Program-made: the position numbers and the translations under genes | Source: Chloroflexota bacterium | Lineage (GTDB): Bacteria > Chloroflexota > Limnocylindria > QHBO01 | Direction of reading: 5' to 3' | Assembly: GCA_023250255.1 (NCBI GenBank) | Contig: JAHFBB010000041.1 | Coordinates: 1 to 7,089, forward strand | Length of the DNA: 7,089 bases | Part shown: positions 1 to 5,461 of the stretch, in pieces | How positions within the stretch are numbered: position 1 is the stretch's first letter | Layout: each line of letters opens with the position of its first letter | Notes under the pieces: model-generated | Databases searched by the model: none | Seen by the model: only the letters and a program-made list of their open reading frames with translations | Told to the model about the DNA's origin: nothing

Positions 1-78
1 GAGATCGCCGAGGCGACCGCCCAGCTCAGCGCCTTCATCCTGCGCGGTCTCGGCTACGAGGGGGAGATTCCGGTTTGA
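1..78 (+). CDS. C-terminal tail of an upstream protein (possibly a TetR-type regulator), 5' truncated
   Basis: The window opens inside an open frame of 25 codons ending at TGA 76-78; the visible tail is acidic and then hydrophobic (…AQLSAFILRGLGYEGEIPV). A helix ending in an 'FxLRGLG' segment resembles the C-terminal helix of TetR-family regulators, which often sit directly before ABC exporter genes, but 25 residues cannot establish the family. Its stop codon overlaps the TTG start of the ABC ATPase (TTGA, 75-78), so it belongs to the same transcript. Confidence is good that this is a coding tail and low on identity. Confidence 0.6.
   Translation, partial: EIAEATAQLSAFILRGLGYEGEIPV
59..66 (+). 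promoter_or_regulatory. Shine-Dalgarno sequence supporting the TTG start of the ABC ATPase
   Basis: The purine-rich stretch GAGGGGGAGA (59-68) ends close to the TTG at 75, so its GGGGGAG core lies at normal ribosome-binding distance. This supports TTG 75, which overlaps the previous stop, as the true start rather than a later in-frame codon. Confidence 0.55.
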
Positions 79-1016
79 GCGAGCTCGCGATCGCCACCCA
101 CGAGCTGACGAAGCGCTACCGCGGCGACGTCCTGGCCGTCGACCGGGTCGACCTGCGTGTCGCTCGCGGTGAGATCTACGCCTTCCTCGGGCTCAACGGG
201 GCGGGCAAGTCGACCATGATCCGGATGTTGCTCGGGATGATCCGACCGACTGCCGGGTACGCGGAGCTGTTCGGTGAACGTGTGGGCACCGGATCGACCG
301 GTCTCTGGCGACGGGTCGGTCATCTCGTCGAGAGCGCCACGGCGTACCCCGACCTATCCGTGCGCGACAACCTCGAAGTCGCTTGTCGCTTGGCGGGTGT
401 GGAGGACCACCAGGCGGTGGAAGCGATGATCGAGCGGCTGGCGCTGGAGCAATACGCCGACCGGCGAGCCGGCACGGTGTCGCTTGGCAACCTCCAGCGA
501 CTCGCCTTGGCCCGGGCGCTCCTTCACGAGCCGGAACTGCTGGTGCTCGACGAACCGGCCAACGGGCTCGATCCGGCCGGCGTCATCGAGATTCGCGAGC
601 TTCTCCGCAGCCTCGCCCGTGATCGCGGGGTGACCGTCTTCATGTCGAGCCACATCCTCGGGGAGGTGGACCAGCTGGCGACCCGGATCGGCATCGTGCA
701 CCGTGGTCGGCTGATCGAGGAGCTCGACAGTGTGGCGCTCGAGCGCCACCGCGACCGCCGGCTCGAGATCGGCGCCCGTGACCCTGAAGCGGCCGAACGG
801 GCGCTCCGTGCCGCCGGGCTCGCGCCGGCACGGCGGTCGGTCGCGGGCACGGAGCTGCTAGAGCTGCGCGACGCTCGGGCGCTCGAGGCACCCGACGAGA
901 TCGCGCGATTGCTTGTCGCCGCGGGCGTGCCACCGACGCATCTTGCCCTCGCCCGCGAGTCGCTCGAAGAGCACTTCATCCGGCTGACCGCTGAGATCGC
1001 CGGAGCCGCGGCATGA
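75..1016 (+). CDS. ABC transporter ATP-binding protein, BcrA-like subfamily
   Basis: 313-aa cytoplasmic ATPase that should power the permease encoded next to it. Visible motifs in order: Walker A GLNGAGKST (residues 39-47; the usual Pro is Leu), a Q-loop position occupied by Glu in HLVESATAYPDLS (83-95), signature SLGNLQRLALA (136-146), Walker B LLVLDEP (155-161, catalytic Glu160), D-loop NGLDP (163-167) and H-loop His193 (SSHILGEVDQL). Glu in the Q-loop and an 'SLGxxQRL' signature are traits of the bacitracin-resistance BcrA group, not damage. The C-terminal part (about 215-313) ends with the common 'SLEEHFIRLT' segment. The TTG start overlaps the upstream stop, and the stop overlaps the permease ATG (ATGA), giving a compact operon. 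Likely role: export of, or self-protection against, an antibiotic-like or lipid-active compound; the substrate cannot be read from the sequence. Confidence 0.92.
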   Translation: MSELAIATHELTKRYRGDVLAVDRVDLRVARGEIYAFLGLNGAGKSTMIRMLLGMIRPTAGYAELFGERVGTGSTGLWRRVGHLVESATAYPDLSVRDNLEVACRLAGVEDHQAVEAMIERLALEQYADRRAGTVSLGNLQRLALARALLHEPELLVLDEPANGLDPAGVIEIRELLRSLARDRGVTVFMSSHILGEVDQLATRIGIVHRGRLIEELDSVALERHRDRRLEIGARDPEAAERALRAAGLAPARRSVAGTELLELRDARALEAPDEIARLLVAAGVPPTHLALARESLEEHFIRLTAEIAGAAA

Positions 1017-1801
1017 GCCCGTTCCGAGCAGCGCTCACGACCGAGTTCCTAAAGGCTCGTCATTCGCGGGTGCCGTGGGGCGTCGCGGTCGGATTCTCGA
1101 TTGCGCCACTCGTCGGCGGCCTGTTCATGATCATCCTCAAGGACCCCGACGCGGCTCGGTCGCTGGGCCTGCTGGGGACCAAGGCGCAGCTGACGGCCGG
1201 AACCGCCGACTGGCCGACGTACCTGAATCTGCTCGGGCAAGCGGTGGCCATCGGCGGCGCGATCCTGTTCGCCTTCCTGACCGCGTGGGTCTTCGGCCGC
1301 GAGTTCGTTGACCGCACCGTCCGAGGCCTGCTTGCGAACCCGACGTCACGCACGACGATCGTGGTCGCGAAGTACATCGTGATCGCGACCTGGGGGCTCG
1401 CGATCTCGGTCTGGGTGATCGCCCTCGGCCTGAGCATCGGCGCTCTCATCGGGCTGCCCGGGTGGTCCACGGATGACGCCCTCCGTGCGCTCGAAGGGAT
1501 CGGACTCGCGGCGGCACTCACCATCGCGTTGCAGGCGGCCACGGCCTTCTTCGCCGGCGTCGGTCGCGGCTACATCGCACCGCTAGCCTGGGCCGTCCTG
1601 ATGTTCGCGGCGTCCCAGGTCCTGGCCGTGCTCGGTTGGGGTGCATGGTTCCCGTGGTCGGTGCCCGCGATTCTGGCGGGGGCTGGTGGAACTGCCGTGG
1701 AGCCAGTCACGGTGGGCGGCGTCACCATGGTCATGATGGCCGTCGTCGCTGCGATGGGCGCCACCATCGCGTGGTGGGAACACGCCGATCAGACGGGCTG
1801 A
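1013..1801 (+). CDS. ABC-2 family transporter permease (BcrB/NosY-like)
   Basis: 262-aa integral membrane partner of the preceding ATPase. The N-terminus (TTEFLKARHSRVPW, about 9-22) is the short amphipathic entry typical of ABC-2 permeases, followed by about six hydrophobic segments near residues 23-42, 73-95, 116-142, 160-182, 188-210 and 235-255. Between helices 2 and 3 lies FGREFVDRTVRGLLANPTSR (about 94-113), the conserved 'grEf.drT.r.lla.p.sR' block of this family, probably the cytoplasmic coupling loop that contacts the ATPase. ATG at 1013 overlaps the ATPase stop by 4 bases, and a GGAG at 1002-1005 gives a good ribosome-binding site, so both start choice and translational coupling are well supported. 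One ATPase and one permease suggest a homodimeric or 2+2 exporter. Confidence 0.88.
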   Translation: MSPFRAALTTEFLKARHSRVPWGVAVGFSIAPLVGGLFMIILKDPDAARSLGLLGTKAQLTAGTADWPTYLNLLGQAVAIGGAILFAFLTAWVFGREFVDRTVRGLLANPTSRTTIVVAKYIVIATWGLAISVWVIALGLSIGALIGLPGWSTDDALRALEGIGLAAALTIALQAATAFFAGVGRGYIAPLAWAVLMFAASQVLAVLGWGAWFPWSVPAILAGAGGTAVEPVTVGGVTMVMMAVVAAMGATIAWWEHADQTG

Positions 1802-1903
1802 CGCATCGGAAGACCCTGCTCGCCGGGGAGAACGTCCTAAGCGAGAAGAGGCTTCGGGGACTGGCCCGGAGAGGTAGCACCGGAGCCGAATAGAACCCGT
1901 CCC

Positions 1904-1916
1904 GCCTGGCGCAGGC
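1904..1916 (+). terminator. Weak candidate terminator hairpin after the ABC operon
   Basis: GCCTG-GCG-CAGGC forms a 5-bp stem about 100 bases after the permease stop. No T-run follows (AGGCCCATTCCG), so intrinsic termination is doubtful; it may only be a stabilising 3' stem. Confidence 0.25.
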
Positions 1917-2064
1917 AGGCCCATTCCGATTTCGAACGGCGTGCAATCGAGCGTCACCACCGTCACGCGTAGCGCCGCGAAGTCCGCCCTGGCAGGCCTG
2001 GGGCCAACGATCGTCTCGGTGCGGCCCACGCCCTCGGCCGACGCCCACGGCCTTGGCGCCCGCG

Positions 2065-2078
2065 CAGCCGCGGGGCTG
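2065..2078 (-). terminator. Small hairpin just downstream of tRNA-Arg
   Basis: Read on the minus strand, CAGCC-CCGC-GGCTG begins 5 bases after the tRNA CCA end. The stem is 5 bp, GC-rich and not followed by a U-tract, so it is a weak terminator or processing signal at best. Confidence 0.25.
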
Positions 2079-2082
2079 TTCG

Positions 2083-2158
<76 letters not shown>

Positions 2159-2169
2159 GCGGGATCGGC

Positions 2170-2175
2170 ATGGTA
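2170..2175 (-). promoter_or_regulatory. Possible -10 box for tRNA-Arg
   Basis: Minus-strand TACCAT lies 11 bases upstream of the tRNA 5' end, the right distance for a short leader. No recognisable -35 is present at 16-18 bases, so the call is weak. Confidence 0.2.
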
Positions 2176-2179
2176 CCCG

Positions 2180-2202
2180 CAACCGCCGGGGATCAGCGGT
2201 TG
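2180..2202 (-). terminator. Hairpin overlapping the stop codon of the zinc-finger/septum gene
   Basis: CAACCGC (minus strand, 2202-2196) pairs over 7 bp with GCGGTTG (2186-2180) around a 9-nt loop that contains the TGA stop (2195-2193). No T-run follows, so it may slow rather than end transcription before tRNA-Arg. Confidence 0.3.
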
Positions 2203-2813
2203 GCGTGTTCGACGCTTTCGGTGAGCTCGCTCTCGAGAGGGTCATACACCGCACACTGCACGCTCTGGTCGTCTGCGTTCCAACTGTCTTCGGTCGGGTA
2301 GAACCAGAAGATGTCGAGGCCAGAGTCCTCGTAGGCAAGTCCGACGTAGGCCTCGAACGCGGGCAGGCAGGCATCGGCGACGAATGCCTCAAAGGTCGAT
2401 TCGGCGGGGTAATCCCCGGCGGGCATGTCGCTGGCGAACATCATTTCGAACTGGTGCGCCTCGTCGCACGGACGGGCATCGACGGTGTTGGTCTCCTCGG
2501 ACTCCGATTCGGGCAGGTCGAAACAATCGCCGACGCGGACGTCGGCAATGGGGAGGCTCCCTCCCTGGGTGATCTCGCCGTTATCCCCGCGTTGGGCGGC
2601 GAACAGGTAACCGCCAAAAGCGATGGCTCCGAAAATGAGCAGGGGCAGGAAGCGGCGGAGGATGCCCCTGGCCCGGCCGGCTCGCGCACCCTGAACTGGC
2701 ACCTGCTCGGTCCCCGCGGGCGGGGTCGCTCCGCGAAGCAAGCCACAGTTGGTGCATTCCATGACGGAATCGTCATTAGCGGTGAAGCAACGGAGACACG
2801 TCCATCGGTCCAT
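2193..2813 (-). CDS. Zinc-finger (RanBP2-type) membrane protein with septum-formation domain
   Basis: 206 aa. Residues 4-23 carry W4, C6, C9, N13, C20 and C23 in the W-x-C-x2-C-x3-N-x6-C-x2-C layout of RanBP2-type zinc fingers. A basic stretch (44-54) precedes one membrane helix (about 55-73). The C-terminal 85-195 region reads VRVGDCFDLP…ARPCDEAHQFE…ACLPAFEAYVG…PTEDSWN…VQCAVY, matching the actinobacterial-type septum-formation domain (PF13845-like); C97, C116, C149 and C187 could form two disulfides outside the cell. Predicted topology is finger inside, septum domain outside. I chose ATG 2813 because the finger begins immediately after it; longer frames run back through a terminator-like hairpin (2880-2905). 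No strong Shine-Dalgarno precedes ATG 2813; ATG 2864 is an alternative that adds 17 residues. The role in division is inferred from the domain only. Confidence 0.8.
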   Translation of the reverse strand: MDRWTCLRCFTANDDSVMECTNCGLLRGATPPAGTEQVPVQGARAGRARGILRRFLPLLIFGAIAFGGYLFAAQRGDNGEITQGGSLPIADVRVGDCFDLPESESEETNTVDARPCDEAHQFEMMFASDMPAGDYPAESTFEAFVADACLPAFEAYVGLAYEDSGLDIFWFYPTEDSWNADDQSVQCAVYDPLESELTESVEHANR

Positions 2814-2879
2814 GAGACCATTCTGCGCTGCCAGAACGCGGTCCTTCAACGGCGTCGCGCGCATCAGAGAACCAAAGCA

Positions 2880-2905
2880 GAAGGCCCCTCCGAAGAGGGG
2901 CCTTC
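2880..2905 (-). terminator. Strong terminator or attenuator hairpin in the leader of the septum-domain gene
   Basis: GAAGGCCCCTC (2880-2890) and GAGGGGCCTTC (2895-2905) form a perfect 11-bp stem with a 4-nt loop. On the minus strand it is followed by CTGCTTTGGTTCTCTG, moderately U-rich; on the plus strand the following bases are not. It lies downstream of a minus-strand promoter (3028-3056) and 67 bases before ATG 2813, so it either ends a small RNA or attenuates the gene. Confidence 0.6.
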
Positions 2906-3021
2906 CAGTGCTGCCGGATTCGCTAACCACAAGGGCATCTGTCACGAGCAGTTTCCCGCTCTACCCTTACCCTAACCTACCCATGGCCTTGCAGTCAGTG
3001 GTGAATCGCTGTGCGAACAGC
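2880..3021 (-). ncRNA. Candidate structured leader or small RNA, family not recognised
   Basis: Between a predicted transcription start near 3021 and the terminator-like stem ending at 2880, the minus strand can fold as follows. A 5' hairpin has TCGCTG 3023-3018 pairing CAGCGA 3011-3006. A central arm has AAGGGTA 2968-2962 pairing TGCCCTT 2937-2931 (7 bp, one G-U), capped by GAGCGG-GAAA-CTGCTC 2961-2946 (a 6-bp stem on a GNRA tetraloop) with an 8-nt one-sided bulge GTGACAGA. A closing stem pairs CTGC 2994-2991 with GCAG 2914-2911. The terminator stem follows. I compared it by eye with SRP, 6S, tmRNA, RNase P, T-box and common riboswitches and found no match. Pairings are read from sequence; function is inference. 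Confidence 0.4.
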
Positions 3022-3023
3022 GA
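3006..3023 (-). repeat. Inverted repeat at the predicted transcription start
   Basis: TCGCTG-TGCGAA-CAGCGA: 6-bp arms around a 6-base centre, just downstream of the -10 box. It could be the protective 5' hairpin of the transcript or an operator over the start site. Confidence 0.45.
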
Positions 3024-3027
3024 GCAC

Positions 3028-3056
3028 AGGATATCCGACCAAACCGGTCGGGTCAA
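3028..3056 (-). promoter_or_regulatory. Sigma-70-type promoter for the leader RNA and septum-domain gene
   Basis: On the minus strand, TTGACC (-35, 3056-3051) is separated by exactly 17 bases from TATCCT (-10, 3033-3028). This is the best full promoter in the window and places the start near 3021. Its spacer is almost filled by a palindrome (3035-3051), suggesting repressor control. Confidence 0.6.
3035..3051. promoter_or_regulatory. Operator-like palindrome between -35 and -10
   Basis: CCGACC-AAACC-GGTCGG is a perfect 6-bp inverted repeat with a 5-base centre, sitting in the promoter spacer and touching the -35 box. A dimeric repressor bound here would block RNA polymerase. Confidence 0.45.
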
Positions 3057-3064
3057 TGATTTTG

Positions 3065-3123
3065 GCCTCGCTCGAGGCTAAAGATTCCTTTACCTTCCAG
3101 AGCGAAAACGACCCGGTTTCGCT
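3065..3123 (-). terminator. Series of three inverted repeats after the cyclophilin gene (composite terminator candidate)
   Basis: Directly after the stop at 3125 come AGCGAAA 3101-3107 with TTTCGCT 3117-3123 (7 bp), TAAAG-ATTC-CTTTA 3079-3092 (5 bp), and GCCTCG-CT-CGAGGC 3065-3078 (6 bp). None is followed by a clean T-run on the minus strand, but together they are well placed to end the DUF885-cyclophilin transcript before the next promoter at 3056. The last one lies 8 bases upstream of that -35 box and could alternatively be an operator. Confidence 0.4.
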
Positions 3124-3124
3124 T

Positions 3125-3763
3125 TCAGTTGGCCGATGAAACGGTGATGGACTCAATGATCACCGCATCCGTTGGCACGCCCAGGTCCGGGGTGTTGACC
3201 GGCACCTGGCCGATGTCGTCGACCACCTCGGTGCCGTCGGTGATCTGGCCGAAAATCGTGTAGTCCCGGGGGAGCCGACTATCGAGATCGGTCAGGCAGA
3301 TGAAGAACTGGCTGCCGTTCGAGTCGGGCTGCCCGTTGTTGGCCATGGCGACGACATACGGGTCGTAGTTCTGGTCAGCAGTCGGAATCTCGATGGCGAA
3401 GTGATAGCCCGGGCCACCGGTGCCCAGGGTCTCGAAGTCCTCGTGGTTATCCCGGGTCTGCGGGTCCCCGGCCTGGATGACGAATCCCTCCAGGACCCGG
3501 TGGAAGGTGATGCCGTCGTAGAACCCGCAGCGGGCGAGGGCGACGAAGTTGGCGGTGGCGATTGGTGCGGCCGGCGAGGCAAACGTCAGGGTGAACTCGC
3601 CGTGATTGGTGGCGATGACCGCCTGGTCCGCGTCGGCCAGAATGGCTGATGCCTCGTCGGCCGTGGGGGCTGCGATCGGGCAGGTCGTCAGGGTCGGCGA
3701 CGGCTCAACGGCACAGGCGGCCAGGACAACCATCAGTCCGAGGACGGCCAGGGTCGCCCTCAC
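3125..3763 (-). CDS. Lipoprotein peptidyl-prolyl cis-trans isomerase, cyclophilin type
   Basis: 212 aa. The N-terminus MRATLAVLGLMVVLAAC is a short lipoprotein signal with lipobox LAAC, so Cys17 should be lipid-modified and the enzyme anchored outside the membrane. The cyclophilin fold runs from about residue 46 to the end. Key segments are TFHRVLEGFVIQAGDP (86-101) with catalytic Arg89 and Gln97, NGSQFFI (149-155) and YTIFGQITDGTEVVD. It should speed proline isomerisation in exported proteins. The GTG start (3763-3761) overlaps the DUF885 stop (GTGA) and has no clear ribosome-binding site of its own, implying translation coupled to the upstream gene. An internal ATG (residue 11) would cut the signal peptide, so GTG is preferred. 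Length fits bacterial cyclophilins with a signal. Confidence 0.92.
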   Translation of the reverse strand: MRATLAVLGLMVVLAACAVEPSPTLTTCPIAAPTADEASAILADADQAVIATNHGEFTLTFASPAAPIATANFVALARCGFYDGITFHRVLEGFVIQAGDPQTRDNHEDFETLGTGGPGYHFAIEIPTADQNYDPYVVAMANNGQPDSNGSQFFICLTDLDSRLPRDYTIFGQITDGTEVVDDIGQVPVNTPDLGVPTDAVIIESITVSSAN

Positions 3764-5385
3764 GGCAGGGTGAAGTGACGGCGGGCGTAGCTGACCGGCA
3801 TGGTGCCGCCGTACAGCAGCCGATCGTGGAACGAGCGCAGGTCGAAGTTGGCACCTTCCGCGCGTTCCACGTCGCGGCGCAGAGCCTCGATCATGTGCCG
3901 CCCGAAGAGGTAACTGAGTTGGTACGTGGGGGTGCTGGTGTAGCGCTTCACCTCGGCCAGGGCGGCGGGACGCTCGAACCCGGTCTCGGCCACCAGTCGG
4001 TCAACCGCCTCGTCGAACGACACCAGGCCGCGATGCATCTGGACATCGAGAATGATGCGGGTGGCGCGCCAAACGACATCGGTCAGCTGGGCATACCGAT
4101 GGCGGGGGGTGTCGTCGAAGCCCGCCTCTTTCATCATGTTCTCGGTATAGAACGCCCAGCCCTCGGCGAACTCGGCGGAGGTCGAGAACAGGCGCACCAG
4201 GCTCGGGTTGGAGACCGATGCCGCCAGTTGCAGGTGGTGCCCCGGATACGCCTCGTGCACCGAGGTATTGCTGATGGCAGCGTAGTTGTGTTCGCGCCAC
4301 ATGTCCGGACTCTCCGGCGGGGTGACGATGTACGTCCCGGTCGGCTCCGGATCAAAGCGGGCCGGTTCGAAGTAGGCGGCGAATGGAATCAGGTGGCGGA
4401 TGAACGACGGCGTCTCGATGACGACCAGCCGATCCTGCGGCGGCATGGTGGCCAAGCCGTGGTCGACGACAAATGCGCGCGCCCGATCCATGGCCTCGCG
4501 GTAGGCATCCAGGGCAGCCTCGAACGTATCGGGATGGTCGTTCTTGACCAGGTCGCCGACCTCGGCTGGCGAGAGGCTCGGGTCGATGGCGGCGCAGATC
4601 GCGTCGCGTTGGGCGTGGCCGTCAGCCAGCATCGCCTCGCCCACGGCCAGGATCTCGTCGCCATCGGCCTGCAGTTCGCGCAGCCGGACGATCTCCTCGA
4701 ACTGCTCGGGACCGGCAGCCCAGTTGGCGGCGGAGCGGGCCATCACCTCGTCGCGCAGCCAGGACTGGTGCTCGTCGAGTGCTGCCAGCGTGGCCGATAC
4801 CGCCCTCTCCAGACGCGCTCGGAGGGCCGTGTCGGCGCTTTCGGTGCGTGATGCGTCGAGGATGGTGTCGAGGAAGAACGGCAGGCTCTCGCCTCCCTCG
4901 AGATCGATCTCGGTCCACAGTTCGACCGGATCGCTGACCCGATCACGCGTCTGAGCGAAATAGGCGGGTGCCGCCTCCAGACGAGCGGCGATCATCTCCA
5001 GCCGCTCGTCGAGTGGCGCGTAGTCGCGGCTGAAGATCGGGAACAGCGCCCCGCCAATGGCCTCGGCGGCATCGGTCCGGCCCGCCCATGATCGACGGGT
5101 TTCCAGATCGAACAGGCGCAGGCGGGCCTCGTGGATGACCAGATCGCGATCCAGGGCACGCTCCGGCGAGAGGTTCGCCGAGGCGAACGCGTTCATGGTG
5201 GCCACCGCTTCGCGAGTGAACGCGATGTCCGCCTCGACGCCCTCGCGACCGCCGTGGCTCAGGAGATGGTCGTACTCGTGGATGCCCAGATAGGTTGCCC
5301 ATTCAGGCTGCAGCACGAGCCGCTCACCGAACCAGCGCTCGATGGCGACATCGAACCTGGTGTCATCTGCCGAAGGTGCGGACAT
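3760..5385 (-). CDS. DUF885 family protein (putative zinc-dependent peptidase)
   Basis: 541 aa, no signal peptide, predicted cytoplasmic and helical. The family hallmark is HEAYPGHHLQ at residues 377-386 (H377, E378, H383 or H384), followed by AEFAEGWAFYTENMM with Glu408, the likely third zinc ligand, and near the C-terminus YQLSYLFGRHMIEALRR (488-504). This HExxxGHH…EGW layout is typical of DUF885 (PF05960), a gluzincin-like group; the substrate is unknown. Length is as expected for full family members. ATG 5385 is preceded by GAGG (5397-5400) at slightly long spacing and by an extended -10 promoter (5419-5427). The stop overlaps the GTG of the cyclophilin gene. A 400-codon open frame on the opposite strand (3649-4851) is a high-GC shadow. 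Confidence 0.9.
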   Translation of the reverse strand: MSAPSADDTRFDVAIERWFGERLVLQPEWATYLGIHEYDHLLSHGGREGVEADIAFTREAVATMNAFASANLSPERALDRDLVIHEARLRLFDLETRRSWAGRTDAAEAIGGALFPIFSRDYAPLDERLEMIAARLEAAPAYFAQTRDRVSDPVELWTEIDLEGGESLPFFLDTILDASRTESADTALRARLERAVSATLAALDEHQSWLRDEVMARSAANWAAGPEQFEEIVRLRELQADGDEILAVGEAMLADGHAQRDAICAAIDPSLSPAEVGDLVKNDHPDTFEAALDAYREAMDRARAFVVDHGLATMPPQDRLVVIETPSFIRHLIPFAAYFEPARFDPEPTGTYIVTPPESPDMWREHNYAAISNTSVHEAYPGHHLQLAASVSNPSLVRLFSTSAEFAEGWAFYTENMMKEAGFDDTPRHRYAQLTDVVWRATRIILDVQMHRGLVSFDEAVDRLVAETGFERPAALAEVKRYTSTPTYQLSYLFGRHMIEALRRDVERAEGANFDLRSFHDRLLYGGTMPVSYARRHFTLP

Positions 5386-5418
5386 GCCGGGGTGAGCCTC
5401 AGTGCGGGGCGGGGCGGT

Positions 5419-5427
5419 AGCCTAGCA
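5419..5427 (-). promoter_or_regulatory. Extended -10 promoter for the DUF885-cyclophilin operon
   Basis: Minus strand TGCTAGGCT fits the extended -10 pattern TG-N-TANNNT, which tolerates a missing -35; none is seen 17 bases upstream. The predicted start near 5412 leaves a leader of about 27 nt before ATG 5385. Confidence 0.4.
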
Positions 5428-5447
5428 AACCGGCGGCTGGCCGGCCG

Positions 5448-5461
5448 AGGGGACCTCCCCT
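5448..5461. promoter_or_regulatory. Operator-like palindrome in the divergent promoter region
   Basis: AGGGGA-CC-TCCCCT has perfect 6-bp arms. It abuts the plus-strand -10 box (5461-5466) and lies about 20 bases upstream of the minus-strand -10, so one regulator could control both directions. Confidence 0.35.

Larger units (their letters stand above)
1802..2082. other. Gene-poor stretch between the ABC operon and tRNA-Arg, with several inverted repeats
   Basis: I see no convincing gene here. The first part holds paired segments: CTCGC 1819-1823 with GCGAG 1841-1845; CGGGGAC 1855-1861 with GTCCCG 1899-1904 (one bulged G), enclosing GGCCCGG 1863-1869 with CCGG-A-GCC 1880-1887; then GCCTG-GCG-CAGGC 1904-1916. 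This may be the 3' end structure of the ABC transcript. The second part has minus-strand and plus-strand frames with high GC3 but no recognisable product. Confidence 0.5.

Noticed and set aside
1870..1904. T-box leader on the plus strand
   Set aside because: GGTAGCACC…CCCGTCCC looks superficially similar, but the invariant TGG that pairs with the tRNA 3' end is replaced, and no aminoacyl-tRNA or amino-acid gene follows on that strand.
2814..2945. Longer N-terminus for the zinc-finger/septum protein (start at 2945)
   Set aside because: It would translate the 11-bp terminator-like stem and part of the structured leader, and its residues look unlike a protein segment. The finger begins right after ATG 2813.
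2205..2975. 256-codon plus-strand open frame
   Set aside because: It is antisense to the zinc-finger/septum gene and also runs through the terminator-like hairpin; no domain is visible in its translation.
2880..3021. SRP RNA, 6S RNA, tmRNA, RNase P or a known riboswitch
   Set aside because: Diagnostic strings (for example the SRP GGAAGG/AGCA apical motif, RNase P core, tmRNA ends, TPP, cobalamin, SAM or c-di-AMP cores) are not seen. The GTGACAGA bulge alone is not enough.
3649..4851. 400-codon plus-strand open frame
   Set aside because: It lies antisense to the DUF885 gene, whose motifs (HEAYPGHH, EGWA) are unmistakable. The antisense translation is rich in G, R and V with no domain, as expected for a high-GC shadow.
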